A stretch of 64,000 nt of DNA from Loxodes magnus (lineage: Eukaryota > Ciliophora > Karyorelictea > Loxodida > Loxodidae), in NCBI GenBank assembly GCA_946699065.1, contig CAMPDV010000285.1, forward strand, positions 1 to 64,000, given 5' to 3'. Below are positions 51,241-63,294 of this stretch, piece after piece; position 1 is the stretch's first letter, and every line of letters starts with the position of its first letter. The notes beneath the pieces were generated by a model. That model was not told the DNA's origin, ran no database searches, and saw only the letters and a list, made by a program, of their open reading frames with translations. Both the position numbers and the translations under genes were made by a program.

Positions 51241-51408
51241 CATTTTACTAGTAATTTAGTTACCTTTTGAAATAAATAATAAAGGATCTAATGAGAGTAA
51301 TTAATGAAAGATATTTTTAAATTTGTATATAGTGAAATATTAAGGTACTAATTTTATTAGATTTTGATCTTAATTAATTTTAGAATTTATTAGATTCTAT
51401 AATTATAA

Positions 51409-52634
51409 ATGAGATATCTCACTAACTTATTTTTAGATCGCTAAGCAAGTGAAGCTTTTGAGTGCTAGATATGCTTAGATATTTCGAAAAAGCTAGTTAA
51501 TGAGGTAGTTGTAAAAAAATATTTATTATTGAGGATGCTCAATAATAAAATAAATGTCCTAATTGTCGCAAAACCTTTTCAGTTAAAATAACTAGATCCT
51601 ATGATTTTATAGTAGTATATGAAATCACTAATGAAATGTAAACATTAAGTATGTAGAATTGTAATGCCTTTAGATTTAAAAAAAATAAGGAGCTTTATGT
51701 GAGTTTAAACCTAGTGATTGCCCAATGAAGAACTGCTATCTTAAATAATCTATAAAGGCTCTTTTAAATAATCTAACTAACAAATGTAATAATTCCTAAT
51801 ATATAACAAGGATCGATGATCTTAGACTAATAAACTAATAAGAATAGCAAGCAATATAGATAAATAAATTTTTTGAAATGAATAATTAATTATAATAATA
51901 GCTAAATCTATTCAAATATGATATTAATAATCTATAAGATTAGAGAAACCATCTTTACCTAATAAAGGAATAAAGCAACCAAATATAAAAATAAATAAAC
52001 GATTTATAATAAACAATTTAAAACTAAGTGTAAAAAATTCTAACTTAATAGAGATAAATTATCAAGTCCGAAGCGAAAATATAAGAATAAAGGGATTTTA
52101 TTTAGTTTTATTAGTTAGAAAATAATAAAATAAAGTAAGAGATGTAAAATAATAAGGTGAATGCTGCTTTTTTTAGCTTTAAGAAAAAGATAATGAAAAT
52201 AAATCCTTAATGGATTTAAATGACAAGCTAAAATAATAATTAGAAAATTTCTAAGAGTAGAAAAGAGTAAATAAGAGATTAGCAATATTTAAATGTTCAG
52301 TTTGAAATAGGAAGTTAGCCCGAATTGTATAGGATATTTTAGTATTAATTAATCAATGTGAAATGGAGAAATAAAAAATGCAAAACCTTATGGCTTTGGA
52401 GCGTCTAGATTAAAAGATGGAAATATTAAAATAGGTTTTTTCTATTAAAACTGGGAAGGAAAAGTTGTACATATAGATATAGCTAATTAAAGAATTTAAT
52501 TTGAATATTGGAGAGATGGTATTTAGTCAGGGAATTTTGCAAATTTTGACAGAATGGGAAATAGGACTTTAGGACGGCTAGATAAAGGAAAAATAATAGA
52601 TTTTAGATAGGAAAATGCAAATCAAAATCATTGA
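51409..52634 (+). CDS. RING/TRAF-like protein with MORN-like C-terminus, probably decayed
   Basis: ATG 51409 leads to a half RING (FECQICLDISKK). After a frame change the second half follows (KCPNCRKTFSVK), then a C-rich stretch (CPMKNC), a long Q/K-rich coiled coil (51.85-52.15 kb), and a C-terminal MORN-like part (NGEIKNAKPYGFGASRLKDG, GKVVHIDIAN, NFANFDRMGNRTLG) ending at TGA 52632-52634. The order RING, zinc finger, coiled coil resembles TRAF-type ubiquitin ligases of ciliates. Some RING ligands are missing and the good segments lie in more than one frame, so the gene is probably a pseudogene or has introns I have not resolved. Confidence 0.4.
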
Positions 52635-53689
52635 TGTGATTGATAAAAAAATACTTACTAATAAAATAAATATCTCATCATTAAATTTTTAAGTAAAAAT
52701 CATAATTTTAAGATATATATTTTCTTAATTATTTCGATATAAACGAAAGTTACTATCTCAGACTTAAAATCTATTAGCTAGAATATTAATAGCTTATATT
52801 TCTTGAATCATTTATATTTGTCTAGATATTATAATTTACATATCTACAACTGACTAATACTATATATAGTTGAGTAAGTCAGCTAAGTTAAATTTTGTTT
52901 TGATTTGGCTTTACTAAATTATTTCCTCTTTATAATTTAAGAAATATTTTATAAGATAATTTCAAAGTCTAACATTTTATCTGCTAATTAATTTAAAATA
53001 AAGAGCGATTAAAGTAAAAAGAATCATAGAATTAAATGATACTTAAAGATAAAATTTCTAAGTGATTTCAAATAATATTTCTCTTAATAGTTAGTTGATA
53101 AATATATTAGCTTAATGTTTGCTTTATTGATAATAAGCTATTTAAGATCATTTTTTAAGTTAGTATAATAATTGTTTCTTTATTAACTGTATTCAATTTG
53201 GATTCTATTTCGTTTTGCTTTTATCTATTATCCAATTCTAGTTACTTGAAAGTAATTAGAATTTTATATTCTTTGTATACAATCTTAGGTGGATAAGTTT
53301 TACCAAAATCCTTAATGATAGATGAGTTAAAAAACAGTTGAAAATTTTTGAATTTAACTAAATTCTAATTTTAATTGGCAATATAAGCATTTTATCTAAA
53401 AGTGGAAGTTAATATATCAAATCTTTAAAAAGGCTGCACCGATTACTCAAGGAAAAAAAGAAGTAACAAAGCATCGCAAAATTTTATAGAGAAAATCTAG
53501 AAAATAAAAGCAAGAAAAAAAGTAAATCCACCTTAATCTGAGCCATCAACCAAGGTAAATTACTTTAAGAAACTAAAATATTTTTCAGTAATCAGGCTGG
53601 AAATTGTATCTAGTTAATATGTCAAAATGAAGAAATTTCTAAAAAATTGGATTAAATATCTGCATTATTTATAATATAAACAAATAAAA
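52635..53689. other. AT-rich gap, no gene seen
   Basis: No domain or repeat partner recognised. Confidence 0.4.
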
Positions 53690-53969
53690 TGATTATAAAG
53701 CGCGTAGCATCTCATTAGTACGCAACTATTTCCATACTTCAATATATGTCCATTTCTTCAAGCAAGTTTTCAGGTAATAGAAATTTTTCTCTTATTAATT
53801 TCATATCTTCATCATTTCCTCGGCATTATCTCTTGTTCCTTTGTCTTCTAACTATTTACGCTTTACTAGATCTTAATTTCAAACTTCTTTTATTTTTTCT
53901 TACTTATCTTGCTAATTTTCGTTTCTAATTATTTTCTTCATAAATAATCTTTTATAAAATATATAATAT
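53690..53969 (-). repeat. SINE-like element with the shared 3' hairpin tail (family C)
   Basis: The stem-loop at 53698-53728 (GCGTA/TACGC stem) and the outer A/T tail match the ends of families A and B, read on the minus strand. The body to about 53969 has no match elsewhere in the window. It lies head-to-head with family A copy 2, so tails face outward at 53692 and 54380. Confidence 0.45.
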
Positions 53970-54400
53970 ATAAAATGGATGTCGGCCGCGTCAGCCAAAT
54001 TAGTAGGTAATCTGGTACAGTGTATACTGTATTGCGAGTAATCTCGCACTAGATGCCACCACGGGGAAGGGTGGATAACTCCGTTGAGACATACCAAACT
54101 TACCCCGAGGGTTCTCTCTAGCAGTATGAAAGTTTGACTGACGGGCCTTCTAATTACCGACTTAATAACTATCTCTTATTTGGACCTTATTCAAGAAGAC
54201 TGAAGCATTTGACTCAAGATTTTAGAATAATTTTTAATAAGAAGATTCCCCATTTGGAGAAGCTGACATGATTCATTGGACCTCTAGAATTTTAACAAGA
54301 AACATGAGAACATTTCTTAATATTAAATATTAATATTGAAAGAGCTTCGTGCCAATGAGGTGCTACGCGCTCTATAATCATTTTTATTTTTTTATTTATT
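53970..54400 (+). repeat. SINE-like repeat family A, copy 2
   Basis: Matches copy 1 (5232-5662) from the TATAAAATGG start through the 3' stem-loop (54340-54372) and the T-rich TTTATTTA tail. The stem in this copy pairs AGAGC with GCTCT. Single-base indels between the copies argue for a non-coding element rather than a conserved protein. Confidence 0.7.
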
Positions 54401-54899
54401 TATTATTAACTCATAAAATTTATCCTTCTCCTATTCTATAGTCTTTTACTATTTCTTTTTTTCATTCAACTTTCTTTTTTATGTATCTTTTTTTTCCTTT
54501 TTTCTAATAAGCCTTTGTTATAATCTTTTTTTATCGAGTCAGCTTTAGATCTTTTTACTCTTTTTACTCTTTTTAGATTCTAAGATTTCTCAAATTGGCC
54601 AGACTTCTTATTAATCAAATAATTTCATTCCTAATATATATTAATATTTTTCTTAAATTTCATATATATATTTATCTTCCTTCTTTGTATTAACACATTT
54701 TCTATGATATATCTTTCATTTTTCTTGCATCATTGCAAAAAGAACATTGGCTTTTCACAAATAGACGTCTTTCTTTTAATCAATCCTAGTTCTAATTACG
54801 TCTCATTCTTATTCTTAATATGTAGCATATTTCCCCTTTTCTGTTTTTATTTATCTCAGGTAGTTGGATAGCAATTTTGTTACAATTTACTCCATTCTT

Positions 54900-57800
54900 T
54901 CTCTATCTTCTATGTATACTCTATATTCTCAAATTATACGATTAACATTTTTCTTTCCTTTTTAATTATTATTACCATCATCTATAGTATATCTTTGTCC
55001 TCAATTTTCAATTTTAAAAATTTTATTGCTTTGCAATATTATTCAAAAATAAAGTTCTCTTCTTTACTAAGGTTGAACATAAATCTGTCTAATTTTCTTC
55101 TTTAGTTACCTATTAATATACCACTACTCTTAACATTTTCTTTCATATGTTATGTTAAAATTTTAAAAGCTACAGTGCATAAACTAAAATTTCATTTTTC
55201 ACTTAAAAAGATGCATCTAAGATTGTTCGTAGAGATTCTCTCTATCTTATTTCTAATTGTTCCGTCACTTATTTTCCTACAAATTATTCGAAAAATGGAA
55301 TAAATTAAATTCAAAAGCTGAAAAATGAGCTTATGAAACTTTTTAAAATCATTAAAACGTTATATTAAGTTATTCGTTTTTTTTATTTCCAGTATTAATT
55401 TTTACATATTTATGCTGCTTCTAGTCTATTCTTCATGTGTTTTTCAAAACTGATACTCTGTACTATTATATGGCCTAGATAAAGAATTTCGTTAACCTCT
55501 CAATCCTTAATGCTTTTACCTCTATTGTATTTCCAATATTTTCTCAGTTACTATTTTCTGTAACTTTTCATAGCTTTCATTTTTTTATCGGCAATTTCCA
55601 ATTTTTACTATAAGGTTAAATTTTCATTTATTTCTTCTAATTATACCATTTCACTTATTAAAGTTAGGTCTTCTACAAATGCAAAACATCCTGTATATAT
55701 TTCTTATGTTCATCCCTCTTCGTTTTTATAGTCTATTATAATTCCTAGCTTTAAATCTTCCAACCTTGGAGAAGTCGTTCAATTATAAAGTTAAATAGTA
55801 TCAATTATATTATGCTTCCCTATTTTAGCCCTTTATTTGTCGCAAATTTTGCTATTTAATTATTGCTTTTCAGTTAAATATCTTCTTCACAATAGAAGTT
55901 TGCTAGAAGTACAATTATCTATTCTGATACTTTAGATTTTTTAGAATTTATCGTATGTCTTTCCTTTGTATCGAGTCATAAGCTTTCTTAATATCAACAA
56001 TTATCACGAAAACATCTTTTTTATTCATCATTAATCATTTCTTACTGCTCTTAGTCTGAAGATTTATAATGTGCATGACTTACCTTTTTTGAAACCATAT
56101 TAGTATTAGTTTTCCCCATCATACAGATATCCTTACAATTGCTTGAAAATTCATGCATCTAAAATTTTAAAACATGATTCAACAAAGAAATTGGTCTATA
56201 GTTCATTGGATTTATTTATCTTCCTTTTTGTATATAATCTTATGTATTATTATTTCATCTCCTAAAGTATAATTCCCTCTTAAATCATCTTTGCTATCAT
56301 TTAGCATGTTATTTCCATTAACTTTTTCTTTCTTATATTTCATAAGGTCCTGCTAATTTTCATTTTGCCAATTAGTTAATTCTTACCTTATTTCATACTC
56401 GTTTACCAATGTTTGTCTCCTGTTTAAGAATTTAATGTAATTTATTATCGCTATCTTCATATAATATCATCTATCCCTGAAAGTCTTAGCCTCTTCTTTT
56501 GATAAAGGTACTTATTTATTATTTTTTCTATTAAGCAGGCTTTTTAATTTCTTCTACATTTCTTTCAGGTTTCCTTTATTTACATTATCCATAAATAGGT
56601 TAAGTTAGTTTCATTTATCTTTTTCCTTGATTAAATATATCCTTTTCTTGCTGTATGAAATTCTCAATATTCCTCTTTTTATTAATTTTCATTTATTACT
56701 TCGTTGTTCTTTACCCTTTATTTATTCTGTTTGCTGCATTTTCTGAAAATTTATTACGTTTTTTTGTTATTTATGTGTATTATATTTCTTTATGTTTTAA
56801 CCTTTTCACATATCATTTAAACTTATTTTATCATCTTTTTCTTTTATTTATAAGTTTATGTATCGTTTAATGCAATATTTTCTTTTTCAAAGACATTTTT
56901 TTATAAAAATCCTACTAATTTTTCTTAGATCTATTTTTTCTTTAATATTAGGAAATTTATTTTTGCTATCTTTTAAGGTTTTCTATATTTTTCCAATTTT
57001 TATATATAATACCTGACTTATGGTCCATTATTACATATGAGTTATAAAAATCTCCTTTTCTCTCATTATATCTTCAATTACAAAATGATCTATTTATATT
57101 CATTTTTAAGTGAACAAAAGCACCTATTTAAATTGGGTTTATGCACATTGAATTATTCTGTTCCATGTACTGAAGCATGTTCTTTCCAGCTGAGCTTAGT
57201 TTCTTTGTCAACCATTTCCCTTTACATCTCTGTGATCAACACATTAAGTCCTTTTTCTGTTATTTAAAGTTTAAAATCATTTATTAAATTGTAAAAAGGT
57301 TCATATTACTAATTGCATTTGCAACAGGTGCATATACATTTAATACTCCCAATTTAACGTTGCTTAATTAAGTTATTTATTGAAATTATTAAAAAGGTCC
57401 AAGAAAAATATTTTAATAATAGTTTTTTTATTGAATTATGTAATTTAGACTTTATAAGAGTAAGCGTCATTATTATTCTTTTTAGAACTTTTTAAAACAT
57501 ATTTTAAGGTAATACCAAATGGAAAATTATCATTATATAGTTCAGAATCTTGAAAACTAGGAAATGAGCAAAATAATTTTTATTTAGATGGTGAGTTGTT
57601 AATAAATAGTAATTATAATAGCAATAGTTATAAGATCCATAAACTAACCGTTAGATTCTTTATTATTTGAAATGATTAATTAATTTTCTGTTATAAAATC
57701 TAGAAATCTTTAAGTGTTATTATTTCGAAATTAATTGTTACCATTATTGAGAAATAAACCACATAAATCACCACATAGAACATCAGGGATTTAATAGTTA

Positions 57801-58160
57801 AAATTTATAGCAATATTAAGATATTCATGCATTATGTATTTATTTTTAGTATTTGTTCATAGGAATATAACATGATTCGATTAGTAACCTTCCAATTTTA
57901 TCAAAAGCAAACTGTCCACGAAATTTTTAGAAATAAAGTCCGATAAAAAGAATCAAGACTTTTTTAACTAGTAAGCAGACACCACCTCGATTATTTGCAT
58001 TTTATAAATTTAGAATTAAAATAAAAGTAAAATATAAATTATTTTTCTATATATCAAACTTATTTACGTTTTTATTTAACTAGTATATAACGCTGATATC
58101 ACTTCTTTACTTTTAATCTTATCATATTAAAGATATTCATTATTTGATCATCTTTCTAGT
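54900..58160 (-). mobile_element. Decayed LINE (endonuclease and reverse-transcriptase remnants)
   Basis: Minus-strand endonuclease pieces lie at 58030-57480 (NRGGVCLLVKK; LLIESCYIPMN; CGDLCGLFL in place of GDFNA). Reverse-transcriptase pieces are NPMNYRPISLLNHVLK near 56190, GLKQGSIIQLILFNF near 55830 and CFAFVEDLTLIS near 55680, where the catalytic ADD reads VED. The parts lie in more than one frame. It is an old copy of an APE-type LINE, related to but clearly diverged from the 28-34 kb element. The region 54400-54900 is T-rich with no further motif. Confidence 0.7.
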
Positions 58161-58309
58161 TACTTATTTAATGACAAAATGACATAGCTAATTATATTTA
58201 GCTGGTGAAAGAGAATCTTAAGATAATTAAAATTACATGCATAGTTAATTAATAGGGTCTATAGAAATCTAAATTTAATGCTTTTTATTTTTAACGCATT
58301 TTAAAATAA

Positions 58310-58925
58310 AAAATGGTGATAATATAGCAATTTCATAAAGCTACAACTTTCAGAAAGATATTTAAGACTGATATTATCATATCGAGAATCCTCATTGCAT
58401 CTGTGGAAAACTGGACAAATTCCAATATATTATGGATTGTAATTGTTACATAGATATAAGAGAATGGTTAATAACAAAGATTGAATAAGGTGATATAAGA
58501 AGATTAATAACTTATGATTAAAATTATATCAACTAATTCCCAAAAAACAGATAGAATATATAGATTTAAAAATAAAAATTTCCACGGAAGCTGCTCAAAA
58601 AGATTGTAATTATTCGAAATGGAAAAAGATGAATAACTGGAAAGTCCTGAATCTAAGGAATAAGAAGTAAAATACCAAGAAAATAGTGAAAAGAACAAGG
58701 AAGAAAATGAAAAAAAAAGAGCTAAAAGAGTAAGTGGAAGAATAGAAGGAATAAATTGATAACTAAGATGACCAAGATGAATCATAAGATGAAGATGGGA
58801 GCGGGAGATGAAAAACTTATTAACAATTCTATAGCATCTTTAATTGCAGGAAGTAATTCTAACAATTAAAGATGTCACAAGACTATTTTAGTTGAGTTTA
58901 AGTTTAAAGAGACGCAGAAAACTTA
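58310..58925 (+). mobile_element. 5'-truncated LINE: ORF2 C-terminus and 3' UTR
   Basis: The plus strand encodes SYNFQKDIQDWYYHIENP, the zinc finger CICGKLDKFQYIMDC and DIRRLITYDQNYIN, closely matching the C-terminus of the intact ORF2 (TYNFRKDLQD; CMCGEYETFEHIFKC; DLRRLILYDQEYLN). The 3' UTR also matches, including the palindromic CATCTTTAATT...AATTAAAGATGTC block at about 58830-58885. A typical 5'-truncated insertion. Confidence 0.75.
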
Positions 58926-59520
58926 ATAGTAACAAGAGAAATCAAGTTCTTCATCTAAATGTAAAATTATGATCATACATATAAAGACATTAGAACCTTA
59001 ATATGAACAGCTAATTTAAAATCAGCTATATCAAATGGAAAACGAATCCAAAAGTACGAAGAAACAATTTTTAATTAAGGGGAAAGAATAAGAGAATTAA
59101 TGTAAAAAATATATGACTAAAACAATTAGTTTTTAATATTAGTTAGTCAACTAATCTAATTAAATTTTAACAGAATAGTAACTCTATGATTAATCACAAT
59201 CTATAGTTAGCCAATAATAGAACATGCTTATAGAAAAAGATTTAAGGAAAATAGATTAAAAAATGCTGATATTGCAAGACCAGCAATGATTTATTTCGAA
59301 AATGTTGAGTTTGCAAAAATTAAGATAAGAGATCACTAATGAACACGAAATATATTAAATTAATTGGGAATAATTGAAAATGGAGTGTAAAAATAGAAAA
59401 TTTTATCAAGAACTTAGGAAAATTATTAGTGCAAACCTGCCAAATATAAAAAAGGTTGATGTATTCATTCAAAAAAAAATGACTGCAGGTACCTTGTTGA
59501 AAGCCCATGGACAGTAAAAC
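58926..59520 (+). mobile_element. ORF1-like element, family ORF1a, copy 3
   Basis: Family signature RIRELMQKIYDQNNQFLILV, then a zinc-knuckle-like CWYCKTSNDLFRKC (His position replaced by Asp), then ENGVQKQKI and the closing CRYLVESP shared with copy 1. It directly follows the truncated LINE 3' end. Old, non-intact copy. Confidence 0.55.
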
Positions 59521-59639
59521 TTTAACAATTAAATATATTATTATTACTTCACATGTTTATACATATGCAAAGCTTTACCCAAGAGATCACTTAAACTTTG
59601 GCTTATAATAATTTTTGAGTATTCAATATTGAAATTAAA

Positions 59640-60900
59640 AGTTCTATTATATAATTGGCAAAATCAAAAATACAAAAGTTTTAGAGCAGAAACAAATCCA
59701 TAATCTTTTAAGTATTCCTTAGATATCTTACAACTATATCATAACGTAAAATTGCGGAGCAGGACCATGATTACTTACTTGAAGAACTCCGTATTTAATT
59801 TTAATTTATCTTATAATAATCATCAGCAATAAACTTAGCATCAATATTGTCATAGATTTTCTCTACGTGTTTAGAATATCTATTATTGGTTTTTTATGAG
59901 AAGAACAACAGTTAGACCAGAAATCTTTTAAATAGTTTAAATTAATTAAAATATAGAGTTTTACGAATAAATCCAAATTAAGTTGAATACAAAATATTTC
60001 GATCATAAATGTATTTATATAATCATTAATTATTGCTTTGTCATATATGAATACAATTTAGCAAAGCCATAGGGCGAAAATACTTAAAACATTCTTACTT
60101 TTCTATTTAAAATAGGAAGAATATCAACTTCCTTCTTTGAATTTGGTATAGTAAATGATCTGAACATATTATTTTAAAACTTGTCGTTATTTAATGGAAT
60201 TCTTCATCTACATAATTGAAAAAATCTGTCTTGATACCATCATTACTTTAGACTCTTTTATTTGCTAGCTTTTTATTTATTTTTATATTTATAAACTTAT
60301 AAAAAGAGGCATTTTTAATTTATTTATATAAAATATTTAATTTTGTATTATTTCTATTTGGAGTGTTAATTTGTTCTTAACTTAGGTTTAAATGTTTATC
60401 AAAAATTTTATTCTCTTGATTTCTATAAGACATTACTGCTAATTAGAATTAAAAATAATTTTATTATGAATTCATATCTTTAATATGCTTTTCACTCTTA
60501 AAAAATATCTCAGGGATTTTTATTAAATCATTATGCTCTTCCTTTGCTCTATTTTTTTCATTTTTAAACTTGTGAAAATAGCGTTTATTAGATTTATTTT
60601 TTTCTACTATAATTTGGAAACTTCCTAATTATGACGTCTATGTAAAATAATAGTTCTCTAATATGTTTATTATCCTACTTTGCGTGATAAAATAATTTGA
60701 CAAGAAAACTTGGCATTTCATAATAATGTTTAGACTAATTTTATAGAGCAAATGTAGTTTCTTAGTTTCAATTAATAAGATTTTAAATATATTAGTACTA
60801 AAATGTAACTTTTTTTATTTAATTAATAAAATTTGCCAAGCTAAAGATTTTAATAGTTATTTATTGTTGATTCTATAATCTTCATCTAGAAATTTTTTAT
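59640..60900 (-). mobile_element. Decayed LINE reverse-transcriptase fragment
   Basis: ECFKYFRPMALLNCI (near 60085) corresponds to NWRPISLINTILK of the intact ORF2, and YGVLQVSNHGPAPQF (near 59775) corresponds to NNGVMQGSSHGPVLA. The stretch between aligns loosely. Both sides are AT-rich and broken into frames, so this is an old remnant of the same LINE family. Confidence 0.6.
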
Positions 60901-60924
60901 TTCAAAGCTTTGACGATCTCAGTT

Positions 60925-60953
60925 AGAAGATTGCTCCTCCTAATTTAAATTAA
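60925..60953 (-). repeat. Fragment of the 5' end of SINE-like family B
   Basis: Minus strand AGGAGGAGCAATCTTCTAAC corresponds to AGGGAGGAGCAATCCTCCAAC at the start of copy 3, followed by CTGAGATCG.. against CTGAGACT.. Confidence 0.4.
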
Positions 60954-61589
60954 AAAATATATAATAATACTGAAAACATTTAATTAAATGTTCTTTCTCA
61001 ATAACTAACTAAATTAAAAAAATTTAACATTTTCAAGGTAAAAACTTTAAAACTTTTTGCGTAGAAAAAGTTTCTTAAATAGCAGATTAGCAAAGGGCAA
61101 TTAAAAATAAATAAAAAATACATAAAGAAAAGATATTTATTTTAGTAAATAACTGAAATAAACTATTAAAGTAAAGCTTATATAATTTTATGTAGTTAGC
61201 TCAATTAAAATAATAATAATTTAAATAATAAATATTTTAAAAATTTTGTTTATTTAATACATTTTAATATTTATTTATTTAAATAAGCAAATATAATAAT
61301 ATATTTTAATTTAATTTCTAGCATCAAAGAATTAAAATATATCTCACAGAGAATTTTAAGAAAGCAAGATTCATAAGTTTAGCATTTAATTTTGAATATT
61401 AATGTTTTAAATATTTTCAGAGTATTTTTATTTTTATATTTATTGTTAAAATCATAATTTTATATTTTTAAAAAGTTTAGATTATTTAAATCGAAATTAT
61501 TATAATAGTATTTCTTCTAAAAACACAGAAATATTATAACAGATTATCTCATAAGAATTTAGTCTAATTCAAGAAAATTTAAAAATGCT
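60954..61589. other. AT-rich gap, no gene seen
   Basis: A/T runs without motifs. Confidence 0.45.
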
Positions 61590-61642
61590 TAAAATGGATT
61601 AAATAAATAAAAAATTAGTCATAGAATAATATCTTTTGAAAG

Positions 61643-62482
61643 ATGTAGGATCTTTAATAGAACCTACAACATACCGTAGACTGAAACGAAGGAGTTTGGG
61701 AGCAAACCTAATTTAGCATAACGATTTTTCAACCCTTGAGATTATAAGAATCCTCTGATCAACATCTGGAAGATATGTGAAAGATATTTGGTAAGTATGG
61801 AATATCACAACCTCTGATTCTTATCAAGCATCTCCATATTTACTCGAGTTTGGCAAAATCTATGCTAGACATCAGAGGAAGAGCTACAACAACGGAAGGG
61901 GAAGACTATCAATATTGATTATAAATCTAATGAAGGGAAAATTTCTACATGATTCTAAGTAAAACTCTCAAGCTATTAAGCCCGATTTAGCAGAAAAAGC
62001 TTCAACTTAGTCAGAAGTGGAAGAAATGCTTAAAAAGATTCTTTAAGATTAATAAGAGAGTAATAGTGTCCTAAAGCGGAGGAACCCAAGGCTAACAAGA
62101 AAAGCCATGGAACTAGGGCAGCAATAGGTATGGAGGACCAACGTTGCTCAAGTTGATGTACAGGAATACAAGACTACAATACCCACAAAATGCCAAAAAA
62201 GCTGTCTTTAACATTGCTTCATCCCTTCGCACAACCTTCCAAGATGAGAAGAATTTTCTGAGAAATATTAAGAGCCAATGAAGGATATTGATTACTCAGT
62301 TAAAAGGAACATATGCAGGACAAGAATTGCCCACCAAGCTGAAATTTAAGACATAAAGCACGAAGCAATCACAGACCAAAAGAGGTTGTACCGGAAGGAG
62401 ACCGAAGAAAATTTCCGTCGATAGTATCTGGACAGAATATTGCTCAATAGCAAATTAATTAACTTTTCATTTCATAATTTGA
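61643..62482 (+). CDS. Hypothetical protein in a GC-elevated island (frame uncertain)
   Basis: From about 61600 to 62450 the base composition is clearly less AT-rich than anywhere else except the SINE-like repeats and tRNA. One frame, ATG 61643 to TGA 62480-62482 (279 aa), gives LEDMWKIFGKYGISQPLILI, a Gly-rich stretch (SGGTQGQQEKPWNQGSNRYG) and a basic end with an AT-hook-like GRRPKK. A second frame from 61594 also reads plausibly (charged helices such as RLYRKETEENFRRQYLDRIL). With no frame closing, I cannot decide between them by eye. No family is recognised. It could be a host gene, a mobile-element ORF or a structured RNA. Confidence 0.35.
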
Positions 62483-62869
62483 TTTAATTTAATTAGCCTG
62501 TAAAGAATAAAATTTATTATTTAATATTGAGCGATATACTTATAAAATAATTACTTTGAAAAATATTAAGTAAAATGTATTTTAAAATCAAGGGATAAAA
62601 TAAATAAATTAGCATAGTACCACCATCGTTTGACTTACAACGAAAAAAAAAATTAATTATTAATAACAGGCTAGAAATGTTTCTAGCTTCATCTGGTCTT
62701 TTGATTATTTTCTTCTTCTCTTCATTTTTATAATCAAAATTGATTCCTTCACTCTTTAAATTCTTGTATTTCTTCCAAAAGCTGGAGTTAGAGAACATTC
62801 CAATATTTGTATCAAATGACCCAATTAGGTTAAATTCTTCTAAATAATAGTTATTTGTGATATCAATCA

Positions 62870-63121
62870 TGTCTTAGTTGTTTTCTAAATTCCTAATCAG
62901 AATAGCGACATGTAAAATCAGGATAACTCTAAGATTTGGATTTTTGCTTCCTCTAATCGACTTCTCGTACCGATAGAGAGAACCCTCAAACAGGTAAGGC
63001 TTATCACACAATGGGCGCGTTCTTATTTGTTTGTGGTGGTATCTGTTGCAAGAGTATTTGAAGTGCAGATATGACTACACCGGATTGCCTAATCGGTCGA
63101 CTAGAAACCATAATCCATTTA
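62870..63121 (-). repeat. Diverged third copy of SINE-like family A
   Basis: On the minus strand it starts AAATGGAT, then carries ATCCGGTGTA, CAGATACCACCAC and TGAGGGTTCTCTCTA at the spacing of family A (AATCTGGTAC, TAGATACCACCAC, CGAGGGTTCTCTCTA). The 3' part beyond 62870 becomes unalignable and no hairpin tail was found (62483-62869 shows nothing else). Older than copies 1 and 2. Confidence 0.45.
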
Positions 63122-63294
63122 AAAAATGAATTAGATAATAAAAATATTTAAAATTATTTATTTTAAACATTTTATGTAATTTGAACCTTTTATACATACT
63201 GATAAAATTTTAAACTTAAAGCAATGTTGTTTTGCTGTAAATAAGATGCTTCATAAAACTTGCTGCTTTTTTGATTAATAAGAGAAACTTTCAA

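Noticed and set aside
59820-59850. FIADDYYKIN read as the reverse-transcriptase catalytic motif
   Set aside because: In the alignment with the intact ORF2 it falls before the GVMQG motif, opposite FIIDGK, so the ADD is coincidental; the true motif C is not found in this fragment.
62517-62870. Minus-strand 117-codon frame next to the third family A copy
   Set aside because: No domain, and it adjoins repeat sequence; openness means little in this genome, so it is not annotated as a gene.
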